This document shows positions 42,855-51,259 of a stretch of DNA of 64,000 nt, one piece after another. The notes beneath the pieces are model-generated. The model did not search any database, was not told the DNA's origin, and saw nothing but the letters and a program-made list of their open reading frames with translations. Location of the stretch: NCBI GenBank assembly GCA_965278945.1, contig OZ257128.1, forward strand, positions 1,054,001 through 1,118,000, given 5' to 3'. Position 1 is the first letter of the stretch, and each line of letters starts with the position of its first letter. The translations under genes were made by a program, and so were the position numbers. The DNA comes from UBA10649 sp965278945. Lineage in GTDB: Bacteria; Actinomycetota; Actinomycetes; S36-B12.

Positions 42855-44243
42855 TCTGTCGCACTTGCACAAACCCTCGAGCAGGTTGCCTCCGGCATGT
42901 CGCCGGGCTCGAAGTTCCTCAGTACCAGGGAGATTCAGCGCGGCTACGCGGTCAGCCCGCTCACGGTGCAGCATGCGCTCGACGCACTGCGGATGCGGGG
43001 CCTGGTCGAGGTCCGCGCCGGGCGCGGCACGTTCGTCGCCGACAAGAGCCCTGCCATCGCCCCGTCCGGAACTGACTTGTCATGGCAGACGACGACTCTA
43101 GGCGCCGCGCTTCCTGGCCACCTCGTGCTGGAGCAGATGGAGGAGCGCGCGCCGGCCGGAGTCACCAACCTGAAGATCGGCTACCTCGACACGACCTTGC
43201 AACCCCTTGGCCTCCTCGCCGCCGCCACCTCGCGAGCAGCGCGGCGCGAGCAGAGCTGGGCGACGGCGACCGCGAAGGGCGGTCTTCCTGAGCTTCGCGC
43301 CTATTTCGCGCAGGAGCACGGCGGGCTCGCGCACCCCGACGACGTGACGATCGTGTCCGGCGGCCAGGCCGCGCTCACCTTCGTCCTCGGCGCACTCGGG
43401 CAGCGCGGTCGCTCTGTACTCGTCGAGTCTCCGACCTACCCCGGCGTCCTTGCCGCGGCAGCGAACGCCGGCGTCGATCCGATCCCGGTGCTGACCGATG
43501 CCGACGGAGTGCTGCCGGACGCTCTCGATGCCGCCTTCACGCGCTCGGGAGCGACGGCGTTCTACTGCCAGCCGAGACTGGCCAACCCGACCGGCTCAAG
43601 CCTGTCGTTGGCGCGACGTGCGCAGGTGCTCGAGATCCTCGAGCGACACGGCACGTTCCTGATCGAGGACGACTTCATGCGCGACCTTGATCCGTCGCCG
43701 ACGCCACTGCCCACCTTGTTCGAGCAGTCGCCCACGGGTCACGTCATCTACCTGCGGTCGCTCACCAAGACGGTCTCGCCCGGCCTGCGCATCGGCGCCG
43801 TCGTCTCGCGCGGCCCGATCAGCCGGCGGATCTACCAGTTCGCGACCTCATCCCAGTTGGAGACCTCGTCGGTCCTGCAGAACATCGCCGTCGACGTGCT
43901 GTCATCGGCGGGATGGAAGCGGCACCTGGCGGGCGTCAAGCGCGAGCTGATGCATCGCCGCGCTGCCCTGTGGCAGGCGATCGCCGCCGAGCTCCCCGAC
44001 ACGCCTCAGCCGTACTCGCACCGAGGAGCGCTCTTCGCCTGGGTGTCCCTGCCCGAAGGCGTGGATGACGTGGCCGTGACGCGGGCGATGATCGGCCACG
44101 GTTTCGCGGTCAACGCTGGGCACCTGTACTTTCCCGCCGAGCAGTACGGATCGCATGTGCGGATCTGCGTCTCGATTGCCGGTGCGCCGGTGCTGCAGGC
44201 GGCAGCGGCCGCCCTCGCCGCGTCCATCGCCGAGGTCCGCTAA
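42837..44243 (+). CDS. MocR/GntR-type PLP-dependent transcriptional regulator
   Basis: 468-residue fusion of a winged helix-turn-helix (residues about 1-70, with STREIQRGYAVSPLTVQHALDALRMRGLVEVRAGRGTFVA) to a fold-type I aminotransferase domain. The PLP lysine lies in LRSLTKTVSPGLRIGAVV; other PLP-fold marks are SGGQAALTFVLGALG, VESPTYPGV, ANPTGSSLS and IEDDFMRDL. MocR regulators sense PLP or an amino-acid ligand. The known members control B6, GABA or taurine genes, but the ligand here is unknown. The ATG at 42837 lies inside the operator and just after a possible -10 box. Confidence 0.9.
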   Translation: MSNDSASVALAQTLEQVASGMSPGSKFLSTREIQRGYAVSPLTVQHALDALRMRGLVEVRAGRGTFVADKSPAIAPSGTDLSWQTTTLGAALPGHLVLEQMEERAPAGVTNLKIGYLDTTLQPLGLLAAATSRAARREQSWATATAKGGLPELRAYFAQEHGGLAHPDDVTIVSGGQAALTFVLGALGQRGRSVLVESPTYPGVLAAAANAGVDPIPVLTDADGVLPDALDAAFTRSGATAFYCQPRLANPTGSSLSLARRAQVLEILERHGTFLIEDDFMRDLDPSPTPLPTLFEQSPTGHVIYLRSLTKTVSPGLRIGAVVSRGPISRRIYQFATSSQLETSSVLQNIAVDVLSSAGWKRHLAGVKRELMHRRAALWQAIAAELPDTPQPYSHRGALFAWVSLPEGVDDVAVTRAMIGHGFAVNAGHLYFPAEQYGSHVRICVSIAGAPVLQAAAAALAASIAEVR

Positions 44244-44247
44244 CCCT

Positions 44248-44312
44248 CCGCCGACCTTGAGGTTGGCGTGGAAATCGCGTGCCGGAACCCACGCCAACCT
44301 CAAGGTCGGCGG
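44248..44312. repeat. Long stem-loop between convergent genes (MocR and TIGR03085)
   Basis: Perfect 24-bp arms at 44248-44271 and 44289-44312, loop of 17 bases. The left arm carries GACCTTGAGGTTGGCGTGG. It begins four bases after the MocR stop and ends six bases before the stop of the convergent gene. The core GACCTTGAGGTT is shared with the element at 42503. No T-run on either side. Confidence 0.88.
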
Positions 44313-44318
44313 GCTGGG

Positions 44319-44954
44319 CTAGAGGTACTGGGCGCGGAACTTCTCGATTGCTGCCTCGTCACCATCGACGGTGACATCGACGACGCGCCGTCCGAAGGCG
44401 ATCATGAGCAGTTCGAGCGCCGATCCCGTGACCGTGACCCAGGGCTCGCCCTCGTGGGCGACGAGCGCACCGCGACTGCCGTCGGTGCGAATGAAGCGCA
44501 CCCCGGACTTGGCGCCTCGCAACGCGCGACGGGCCGGCATCGACACCTTGCTCCACAGTTCGTCGCCGAGGTCGTCAGGAAGCTGGCGGGGCTGCCAGTT
44601 CGGCTGGGCCCGCAGGACGTCCTCGTGGTGAACCACGTACTCGACCAGGTTCACCAGTCCGGCTGCGCCAGGAATCGAGAAAACGGAGAGAAGCGGCGGT
44701 CCAGTGCGGACCTTCTCCACGATCGTCGAGTAGTCCTTCTGCGCCTCGGACTTGGTCACGCGATCGGTCCAGCCCGACAGGGGACCGCCAGCGACCCCGA
44801 GCGCTGCGTCCGGTCGCGCCTCGCGAACCACCAGATGCGCGGCAAGGTCCCGGGTGGTCCATCCCTCGCACAGCGTCGGCGCATCTGCTCCGACCGAGTC
44901 GAGGAGGTCGGAAAGCTCGAGACGTTCGCGTTGTGCGTGGTTTGAGGCGCTCAT
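44319..44954 (-). CDS. TIGR03085-family protein (DinB/maleylpyruvate isomerase-like)
   Basis: 211-residue protein of the actinobacterial TIGR03085 family, part of the mycothiol-dependent DinB-like group. The N-terminal four-helix domain includes RLELSDLLDSVGADAPTLCEGWTTRDLAAHLVVREARPDAALG, in which the GWT-x-RDLAAHL metal-site helix is characteristic. VEYVVHHEDVLRA carries the further His pair. The C-terminal half is a small beta domain (GEPWVTVTGSALELLMIAFGRR). Enzymatic activity is unknown. Divergent from hisI; its 3' end faces the long stem-loop. Confidence 0.85.
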   Translation of the reverse strand: MSASNHAQRERLELSDLLDSVGADAPTLCEGWTTRDLAAHLVVREARPDAALGVAGGPLSGWTDRVTKSEAQKDYSTIVEKVRTGPPLLSVFSIPGAAGLVNLVEYVVHHEDVLRAQPNWQPRQLPDDLGDELWSKVSMPARRALRGAKSGVRFIRTDGSRGALVAHEGEPWVTVTGSALELLMIAFGRRVVDVTVDGDEAAIEKFRAQYL

Positions 44955-44975
44955 TGTTCGATCATGACCTACGGG

Positions 44976-44981
44976 CACAAT
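44976..44981 (+). promoter_or_regulatory. -10 box of leaderless hisI promoter
   Basis: CACAAT at 44976-44981, six bases (gagcgc), then the hisI ATG at 44988. The same gagcgc spacer also stands before the DUF2752 gene at 49926. The first position departs from the TANNNT form. Confidence 0.45.
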
Positions 44982-44987
44982 GAGCGC

Positions 44988-45338
44988 ATGTCCATCGACG
45001 CCTTCGTCGCCCGTACTCACTTCGACGCTGCCGGTCTGGTGCCGGCGATTGCCCAGCAATGGGACACGCATGAGGTGCTGATGATGGCCTGGATGAACGC
45101 CGAGACGCTGCGCGAGACGCTGGAGACCGGACGAGGCGTCTACTTCTCGCGCAGCAGGAACGCGCGCTGGCAGAAGGGCGAGACGTCGGGCAACGTCCAG
45201 ACGGTCCGCGAGGCGCGGCTGGACTGCGACGGCGACACGATCTTGCTTCTCGTCGACCAGGTCGGTGCCGCGTGCCACACCGGTGATCGCACCTGCTTCG
45301 ATGCCGACGTGCTCGTGGTCCCTGCGGTATCGTCATGA
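44988..45338 (+). CDS. hisI: Phosphoribosyl-AMP cyclohydrolase HisI
   Basis: 116-residue zinc/magnesium enzyme that opens the adenine ring in histidine synthesis. Diagnostic stretches are EVLMMAWMNAETLRETLETG, YFSRSRNARWQKGETSGN and the metal cysteines in RLDCDGDTILLLVDQVGAACHTGDRTCF. It has no fused HisE domain. The ATG at 44988 is set by the -10 box; an upstream in-frame start at 44964 lies before that box. It overlaps trpE by four bases, which links the his and trp pathways in one transcript. Confidence 0.93.
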   Translation: MSIDAFVARTHFDAAGLVPAIAQQWDTHEVLMMAWMNAETLRETLETGRGVYFSRSRNARWQKGETSGNVQTVREARLDCDGDTILLLVDQVGAACHTGDRTCFDADVLVVPAVSS

Positions 45339-46903
45339 CCGACTTCTCCGGGACGGCCGCGCCCGACCTGACCACCTTCCGTGAACTTGCCCGCGATCGC
45401 CGGGTCATTCCCGTCGTGCGCCGGCTTCTCGCCGACGGCGTCACCGCGGTCGGCCTGTTCGACGCGCTGTGCCAGGACCGGGCGGGGACCTTCCTGCTCG
45501 AGTCCGCCGAGCAGGGGAGGAACTGGTCGCGATACTCCTTCATCGGCGTGCGCTGCTCGGCGATGCTCACCCAGCGCGACGGCCAGGCGCAATGGCTCGG
45601 GCGCGCCCCGTTCGGAGTTCCCGACGGCGGCAGCGCGCTCGACGCGCTCAGGGACACGGTCGACCTCCTGCGTACCGAGCCGCTGCCCGGCCTGCCGCCG
45701 CTGACCGGCGGCCTGGTCGGCTACCTCACGTACGACGCGGTTCGCGAATGGGAGAAGGTTCCCGACGACAACCCGGACGAGCTGGGGATTCCCGATCTCG
45801 GATTCCTGCTGGCGACGGACCTCGCGGTGCTCGATCACGCAGACGGTTCGGTGCTCCTCGTCGCCAATGCGATCAACTACGACGCGTCGGACGACCGGGT
45901 CGACGAGGCGTGGCTTGACGCGGTCGCGCGCCTGGACGTGATGGAAGGCGAGCTCACCAGTCCGCGAACCGTCGGGTTCGCCACGTATGACTCGGGCGCG
46001 GCAATCGACGTGCGATCGGCGACTCCGCGCGCGGAGTACCTCGAGCAGGTCGAGGCCGCAAAGGAGTACATCCGCAGCGGCGACGCGTTCCAGGTGGTGC
46101 TGTCGCAACGGTTCTCGACTCCGTGCACGGCCAGCGCATTCGACGTCTACCGGATCCTGCGCGCGACCAACCCGAGTCCGTACATGTACCTGATCCGCGT
46201 ACCCGACGGCAGCGACGGGTCGGACGGCAAGCTGACGGACCGGGTCGCGTTCGACATCGTCGGCTCGTCTCCCGAGGCCCTGGTCACGGTCACCAATGGG
46301 CACTGCGTCCTGCATCCGATCGCCGGCACGCGTCCGCGCGGCACGTCCGCAGAGGAGGATGCGGCGCTCGCCGAGGAGATGAGCAAGGACATCAAGGAGC
46401 GTGCCGAGCACGTCATGCTCGTCGACCTTGCGCGCAACGACCTCGGACGAGTGTGCGCGCCCGGCACGGTCTCGGTCGTCGACTTCATGAGCGTCGAGCG
46501 TTACTCGCATGTCATGCATCTGGTCTCGACGGTCACGGGATCGCTGGGTGACGGCCAGACGGCCTATGACGTGCTCGCCGCGACCTTCCCCGCGGGGACC
46601 TTGTCCGGAGCGCCGAAGCCGCGGGCCATGGCGATCATCGACGAGCTCGAGCCACTGCGGCGCGGCTTGTACGGCGGCTGCGTCGGCTACTTCGACTTCG
46701 CCGGCAACCTTGATGCCGCGATTGCCATCCGCACCGCGCTGATCAAGGACGGAACCGCGTACGTCCAGGCCGGCGCTGGACTCGTCGCAGACTCCGTCCC
46801 CGAACTGGAGGCGGACGAGTGCGCCAACAAGGCAGCTGCCGTGCTGCGTGCGATCGCAGCCGCGCAGACGATCGCGCAGTCTCCAGCGCGCCTTCATGGC
46901 TGA
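45335..46903 (+). CDS. trpE: Anthranilate synthase component I TrpE
   Basis: 522-residue chorismate-utilising enzyme. The N-terminal part has LLESAEQGRNWSRYSFIG, the LLES motif that binds feedback inhibitor tryptophan. The catalytic domain includes YIRSGDAFQVVLSQRF, GSSPEALV, RPRGTSAEEDAALAEEM, DLARNDLGRVC, VTGSLGDGQTAYDVLAATFPAGTLSGAPKPRAM and GCVGYFDFAGNLD. No trpG lies in the window. The stop overlaps the following membrane-protein gene by eight bases. Confidence 0.95.
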   Translation: MTDFSGTAAPDLTTFRELARDRRVIPVVRRLLADGVTAVGLFDALCQDRAGTFLLESAEQGRNWSRYSFIGVRCSAMLTQRDGQAQWLGRAPFGVPDGGSALDALRDTVDLLRTEPLPGLPPLTGGLVGYLTYDAVREWEKVPDDNPDELGIPDLGFLLATDLAVLDHADGSVLLVANAINYDASDDRVDEAWLDAVARLDVMEGELTSPRTVGFATYDSGAAIDVRSATPRAEYLEQVEAAKEYIRSGDAFQVVLSQRFSTPCTASAFDVYRILRATNPSPYMYLIRVPDGSDGSDGKLTDRVAFDIVGSSPEALVTVTNGHCVLHPIAGTRPRGTSAEEDAALAEEMSKDIKERAEHVMLVDLARNDLGRVCAPGTVSVVDFMSVERYSHVMHLVSTVTGSLGDGQTAYDVLAATFPAGTLSGAPKPRAMAIIDELEPLRRGLYGGCVGYFDFAGNLDAAIAIRTALIKDGTAYVQAGAGLVADSVPELEADECANKAAAVLRAIAAAQTIAQSPARLHG

Positions 46904-47477
46904 ACCCAGCGCGAAGCGGACGTACCGCCTGGCCCTGCTCCTCCTGACGGTCAGCGGTGTCCTCGTCGTCGTGGGCTTCGCGCTGCCGTGGGCTTCCGTG
47001 ACGTTGCCTCTCGCGTCCGGGGTCGCGCACGCGACCAGGACTGCGGAGTTCACCGGCCAGTCGCTGTTCCCGGGAGCTGCGGCGCTCGGGTGGGCCTGCC
47101 TCGCGGGGGTGGCCGGAATTCTGGCAACACGATCCTGGGGCCGCGTGATAGTCGGCGTGGTCGTGGCCGTCGCCGGGGTGGTGGCGGCATTCGCGTCGGC
47201 GCGCTTCGCGATGGACTCGTCTTCGGCGGTCGATTCGGCCGCGAGCGCGCTCGTCGGCTCGCCCGTGACGGCGTCCGGATCGATCACCGCGTGGTGGGCG
47301 ATTGCCATGATCGGCGGAATCTGCGCGGCACTCGCTGGGGCGTGGACGGTGCTGCGCGGGCGCGAGTGGCCGACCATGGGTTCCCGCTACGAGCGGACTC
47401 CTCGACGGGCCGCCGCGGTGAGTCCGTGGGATGCGCAGGACAAGGGCGAGGATCCGACCGACGATCTGGTTGAATGA
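46896..47477 (+). CDS. TIGR02234 trp-region membrane protein
   Basis: 193-residue membrane protein with four helices (about residues 10-30, 55-75, 83-103 and 135-160). The family is known only as a conserved companion of tryptophan genes in actinobacteria and has no assigned activity. The first loop contains LPWASVTLPLASGVAHATRTAEFTGQSL. The C-terminal tail is charged (SRYERTPRRAAAVSPWDAQD). The ATG at 46896 overlaps trpE by eight bases, so the two are co-translated. Confidence 0.85.
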   Translation: MAEPSAKRTYRLALLLLTVSGVLVVVGFALPWASVTLPLASGVAHATRTAEFTGQSLFPGAAALGWACLAGVAGILATRSWGRVIVGVVVAVAGVVAAFASARFAMDSSSAVDSAASALVGSPVTASGSITAWWAIAMIGGICAALAGAWTVLRGREWPTMGSRYERTPRRAAAVSPWDAQDKGEDPTDDLVE

Positions 47478-47481
47478 CGGC

Positions 47482-47715
47482 ATGTCGGATCTGCATCACA
47501 GCCACGAAGACCACGGCAACACGCCCGCAGCGTGGACGACGGTGGTGATCATCGTGATCGCCTTCATCGTCGGGACCCTGGCGATCATGCTCGCCAACTG
47601 GACGATGTTCTGGATCGGTGTCGGCCTCGTCGTCGTCGGTGCAATCGTCGGCAAGGTCCTGTCGATGATGGGATTCGGCAAGCCGCGTCCGGCAACCGCG
47701 CTCGCCGAGCACTGA
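47482..47715 (+). CDS. HGxxPAAW-motif small membrane protein
   Basis: 77-residue protein with the family motif HGNTPAAW near residue 11, preceded by a His-rich segment (LHHSHEDHG), and two membrane helices (about residues 19-40 and 44-65). It is the usual neighbour of the TIGR02234 protein in the actinobacterial trp region, four bases after it. Role unknown; the His-rich start might bind metal, but this is only a guess. The 81 bases behind it hold a small inverted repeat and the leader of the two-component genes. Confidence 0.85.
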   Translation: MSDLHHSHEDHGNTPAAWTTVVIIVIAFIVGTLAIMLANWTMFWIGVGLVVVGAIVGKVLSMMGFGKPRPATALAEH

Positions 47716-47742
47716 TTTACACAGAATTGATACAAGCCTGAT

Positions 47743-47765
47743 CGACTCCAGACCGGATCGAGTCG
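47743..47765. repeat. Small inverted repeat ahead of response regulator
   Basis: CGACTC (47743-47748) and GAGTCG (47760-47765) form a 6-bp stem with an 11-base loop. It may end the trpE transcript or be part of the promoter of the two-component genes, for which no clear -10 box was found. Confidence 0.3.
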
Positions 47766-47796
47766 GACGGCTCACCGCGTCTGACAGGCTGGTCCC

Positions 47797-48495
47797 GTGA
47801 CAGCGGACGCCTCGCGCGGACTCATCCTCGTCGTCGAGGACGAGCGCGCCATCTCGGACCTACTCCGCCTGTACATCGCCCGCGAGGGATTCGGCGTGCA
47901 CATCGCGACCGACGGGCAGTCCGCACTCGCCGCAGCCCGCTCGATGCATCCCGCGGCGATCGTGCTCGACGTCGGCCTGCCGATCATGGACGGCACCGAG
48001 GTCTGCCGGCAGCTGCGCGCAGAGGGCAACTGGGTCCCGATCTTGTTCTGCACGGCCCGCGATGACGAAGTCGATCGCGTCCTTGGCCTCGAGCTCGGAG
48101 CAGACGACTACATCACCAAGCCGTTCAGCCCGCGGGAGGTCGTGGCGCGCATCAAGTCGGTCGTGCGCCGTGCTGCTCTCGTATCGGCGGATGACCGCCC
48201 GCTGGAAGTGGGCAGTGTGATCGTGGACCCGGTCACTCGACGCGTGACCGTCGACGGCGGACCGGTGTCGCTCACCGCCACGGAATTCGACCTGCTTGCG
48301 CACCTGATGGCCCATCCCGGTCGCGTCTACTCGCGCGAGCAGTTGCTCTCCGAGGTCTGGGGCTACGCCGCCGTCGTGGGCACCCGTACCGTCGACGTCC
48401 ACGTAGCGCAGGTGCGCAGCAAGCTCGGCGACCTCAGCCCGATCCGCACCGTTCGAGGCGTCGGCTACTCCGCCGAGGCGACCGACCCGACGTGA
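47797..48495 (+). CDS. OmpR/PhoB-family response regulator
   Basis: 232-residue transcription factor. The receiver domain (about residues 8-122) has acidic residues in VVEDE, the phospho-acceptor Asp58 (VLDVGLPIMDG) and the lysine in DDYITKPFSPREV. The C-terminal winged helix (about 135-228) has LTATEFDLLAHLMAHPGRVYSREQLLSEVWGY and VDVHVAQVRSKLGD. It is coupled by a four-base overlap to the sensor kinase behind it. The stimulus and target genes are unknown; nothing ties it to tryptophan except its position. Confidence 0.93.
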   Translation: MTADASRGLILVVEDERAISDLLRLYIAREGFGVHIATDGQSALAAARSMHPAAIVLDVGLPIMDGTEVCRQLRAEGNWVPILFCTARDDEVDRVLGLELGADDYITKPFSPREVVARIKSVVRRAALVSADDRPLEVGSVIVDPVTRRVTVDGGPVSLTATEFDLLAHLMAHPGRVYSREQLLSEVWGYAAVVGTRTVDVHVAQVRSKLGDLSPIRTVRGVGYSAEATDPT

Positions 48496-49886
48496 CCGGC
48501 CCAGACCAGCCCGCGACTTCGTCGCCGCCGGCCCCACCGCGCAGCAGCATCGTCACGCGGACGGTGCTGCTCACGGCGGGCATCGCCGCGATCGCCGTCC
48601 TCGTCGCGGGAATCGTCGCGTATCCGCTAGTTCGTTCTGCCGCGGAGAGCCAGGCCCGAAACGACCTCGCGTCCCTGGCTGACCTCACCGCGTCGGCGCT
48701 CGACGGCGGCGCCACAGGCGGGCGAGATGGCGAGCCCTTGCCGCGTGACCTGATCGCGGCGCTCAAGGACAAGGAGATCACCGGCTACATCGTGGTCGAG
48801 GGCAGTTCCGCACCCCCCGGGATCTCCGAGGCGGTCCTGGCCGCGTCGCTCTCCGGAGTCAACGTCTCGGCTGAGGGGACCACAGCGGAAGGCACGGTCC
48901 TCATCGAGACGCGACCGCTCGCGGCAGGAGGGGCGGTGATACTCGAGCAGCCGTACACGGTCGTCGGCGTCGAAGCGAGCGATGCGGTGCGACGCATTGT
49001 CATCTCCCTGCTTCTCGGCTTGCTGATTGCCGTTCCCATCGGCTTCTGGGCGGCCCGTCGGCTGACGCGTCCGCTCCGAGCAGCGCGCGATGCGGCGAAT
49101 CAGATGGCAGACGGATCGCGCGACGTCACCTTGCGGCCCGAAGGCCCGGTGGAGATCGCCGACATTGCCGTGTCCCTCAATCGCCTGAATGCGGCACTCG
49201 TTGTCTCGGAGGGCAGGCAGCGCGAGTTCCTGCTGTCCGTGTCGCACGAGCTGCGAACTCCGCTTACTGCAGTCAAGGGCTACGCCGAGGCGTTGGCGGA
49301 TGGAGTGATCCCGCCGGACGACGTGGCTCGCACTGGCGCCACCGTCGCCGGCGAGGCCGCCAGGCTCGACCGCCTGGTTAGCGACCTGCTCGACCTTGCT
49401 CGCCTCGGGGCCGTCGACTTCCACGTATCTCCTGTCGAAGTCGACCTTGTCGAGATCTGCGAGGACGCGGCCGAGGTGTGGCGCGACAGGGCCGCTCCCG
49501 AGTCGGTCTCCTTCGTGCTGGACCTTCCCGGTGAGCCCGTCGTGGTCCGCACCGACCCGATCCGCGTACGCCAGATCATCGACAACCTCGCGGAGAACGC
49601 CTTGCGCGTCTCGCCGCCGAATTCGATGATCGTGCTCGCGGTGCGCACGGAGGACAGCTGGGGCGTCGTGGAGGTTCGCGACTCCGGACCCGGGCTGACG
49701 AGTGACGATGTCGGCGTGGCGTTCGAGCCCGGCGTCCTTCATGAGCGCTACCGCGGCGTCCGCCCGGTGGGAACGGGATTGGGCCTGGCCCTGGTCGGCA
49801 AGCTCGCCCAAGGCCTGGGTGGCTCGGCCGAAGCCGGGCAGGCGGTCGAGGGTGGGGCACGCTTCACCGTGCGCATTCCCGTCTGA
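48492..49886 (+). CDS. Membrane sensor histidine kinase
   Basis: 464-residue two-pass sensor kinase. Membrane helices lie at about residues 24-47 and 168-187, flanking an extracytoplasmic sensor region of about 120 residues without recognisable fold. HAMP follows (ARRLTRPLRAARDAANQMADG), then the phospho-acceptor His252 in SVSHELRTPLTAVKGYAEAL, and the ATP-binding domain with N box IIDNLAENALRVSP, G1 VEVRDSGPGLTSDDV and G2 GTGLGLALV. It pairs with the overlapping response regulator. Confidence 0.93.
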   Translation: MTGPDQPATSSPPAPPRSSIVTRTVLLTAGIAAIAVLVAGIVAYPLVRSAAESQARNDLASLADLTASALDGGATGGRDGEPLPRDLIAALKDKEITGYIVVEGSSAPPGISEAVLAASLSGVNVSAEGTTAEGTVLIETRPLAAGGAVILEQPYTVVGVEASDAVRRIVISLLLGLLIAVPIGFWAARRLTRPLRAARDAANQMADGSRDVTLRPEGPVEIADIAVSLNRLNAALVVSEGRQREFLLSVSHELRTPLTAVKGYAEALADGVIPPDDVARTGATVAGEAARLDRLVSDLLDLARLGAVDFHVSPVEVDLVEICEDAAEVWRDRAAPESVSFVLDLPGEPVVVRTDPIRVRQIIDNLAENALRVSPPNSMIVLAVRTEDSWGVVEVRDSGPGLTSDDVGVAFEPGVLHERYRGVRPVGTGLGLALVGKLAQGLGGSAEAGQAVEGGARFTVRIPV

Positions 49887-49913
49887 TCACCTCGGGTTCC
49901 CGCTTGCCGCAGG

Positions 49914-49919
49914 TATCGT
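49914..49919 (+). promoter_or_regulatory. -10 box of leaderless DUF2752 promoter
   Basis: TATCGT at 49914-49919, spacer gagcgc, then the GTG at 49926. Confidence 0.45.
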
Positions 49920-49925
49920 GAGCGC

Positions 49926-50393
49926 GTGGCGGTATTCGCGGACGAGGACATCGTCGAGGCGGCTGTTGTCGACGGTCGCAGTCGACGGCGTCGACTCGTT
50001 GCTCCGCTGGCGACCCTCGCCGGCACGATCCTGGGACTGACGTATCTGGGAGTCGTCGATCCGAACGAGCCCGGCCATTACCCGCTGTGCCCGACGAAGG
50101 CACTGCTCGGGGTGGACTGCCCGGGCTGCGGCCTGCTGCGCGGCACCCACGACCTGGTCACCGGGAACATCCCCGGTGCGCTGGATCACAACCTCCTCCT
50201 GATCGCCATCGTGCCGGCCGCCATCGTGATGTGGATCGCCTGGTTCCGCCGGGCCTGGCGCGGAACGCGGGCGGCCGTCACCTTCGAGCAGTTCCGCCGC
50301 CGCAACGGCCTGATGATCCTCGCGCTCGTGTTCGTGCTCGCGTTTGGCGTCGTCCGAAATCTCGTCCCGTACCTCGGCTCGGGTATCGGCTGA
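49926..50393 (+). CDS. DUF2752 membrane protein
   Basis: 155-residue membrane protein. The DUF2752 core is clear: YPLCPTKALLGVDCPGCGLLRGTHDLVTGNIPGALDHN, with the conserved C-x-x-x...DCPGCGxxR motif, then helices at about residues 88-107 and 128-146. One membrane helix precedes the core (about 26-42). The family's function is unknown; the Cys pair could bind metal or form a disulfide. It stands alone between the sensor kinase and trpC, with its own presumed promoter. Confidence 0.85.
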   Translation: MAVFADEDIVEAAVVDGRSRRRRLVAPLATLAGTILGLTYLGVVDPNEPGHYPLCPTKALLGVDCPGCGLLRGTHDLVTGNIPGALDHNLLLIAIVPAAIVMWIAWFRRAWRGTRAAVTFEQFRRRNGLMILALVFVLAFGVVRNLVPYLGSGIG

Positions 50394-50435
50394 GCGCGAC
50401 GATCACCCTGCGGCGGTAACGCAGTCACGCAGAGT

Positions 50436-50441
50436 TAGTCT
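50436..50441 (+). promoter_or_regulatory. -10 box of leaderless trpC promoter
   Basis: TAGTCT at 50436-50441, six bases (tggcga), then the trpC GTG at 50448. It heads the trpCBA operon; no leader peptide or attenuator fits in the space. Confidence 0.45.
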
Positions 50442-50447
50442 TGGCGA

Positions 50448-51257
50448 GTGACCGTGCTGGACGACATCGTCGAAGGCGTGCGCGAGGACGTCGCCGAGCG
50501 CATGGCGACCGTGAGCCTCGATGATCTGAAGGCACGCTCTCAGCACGTACCCCCTGCCCGCGATGTCGTGGCGATTCTCGGCGACGACGACGTCAGTGTG
50601 ATTGCCGAGGTCAAGAGATCCAGCCCCAGTCGTGGACGACTCGCCGACATCGACGATCCGGCCGCTCTCGCCGTCGAGTACGAACTGGGCGGAGCGCACT
50701 GCATCAGCGTTCTCACCGAGCAGCGCCGGTTCGGGGGCTGTCTTGCTGATCTTGCCGACGTCCGCGCGGCCGTGGACATCCCGGTCCTGCGCAAGGACTT
50801 CATCGTGACCAGCTACCAGCTCTGGGAGGCAAAGGCGTACGGAGCGGACATGATCCTGCTCATCGTCGCGGCCCTCGACCAGTCGGCGCTCGTCAGCCTG
50901 ATCGAGCGGACGCAGAGCCTGGGCCTCACCGCTCTTGTAGAAGTGCACGACGAGGACGAGATCGACCGCGCTGTCGACGCCGGGGCGATCGTGATCGGCG
51001 TCAACGCGCGCAATCTGAAGACCCTCGAAGTGGACCGAGGCGTGTTTCCCCGAGTCGCCCACCGCATCCCCGACTCCTGTATCAAGATCGCCGAGTCCGG
51101 CATTCGCGATCCGCACGACCTGATCGTCTACGCGGAGGCTGGAGCCGACGCGGTTCTCGTCGGCGAGAGCCTGGTCACCGGCAAGGATCCCCGGTCTGCG
51201 GTGCACGACCTGGTCACGGCCGGCGCGCACCCGGCCCTGCGCCACGGCCGGGACTGA
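50448..51257 (+). CDS. trpC: Indole-3-glycerol phosphate synthase TrpC
   Basis: 269-residue TIM barrel converting CdRP to indole-3-glycerol phosphate. VIAEVKRSSPSRGRL carries the catalytic lysine, and LRKDFIVTSYQLWEAKAYGADMILLI, VGVNARNLKTLEVD-type and IAESGIRDPHDLI blocks follow. It has no fused TrpF domain. Next gene trpB begins two bases after its stop. With trpB and trpA it forms the last three steps of the pathway. Confidence 0.95.
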   Translation: MTVLDDIVEGVREDVAERMATVSLDDLKARSQHVPPARDVVAILGDDDVSVIAEVKRSSPSRGRLADIDDPAALAVEYELGGAHCISVLTEQRRFGGCLADLADVRAAVDIPVLRKDFIVTSYQLWEAKAYGADMILLIVAALDQSALVSLIERTQSLGLTALVEVHDEDEIDRAVDAGAIVIGVNARNLKTLEVDRGVFPRVAHRIPDSCIKIAESGIRDPHDLIVYAEAGADAVLVGESLVTGKDPRSAVHDLVTAGAHPALRHGRD

Positions 51258-51259
51258 CC

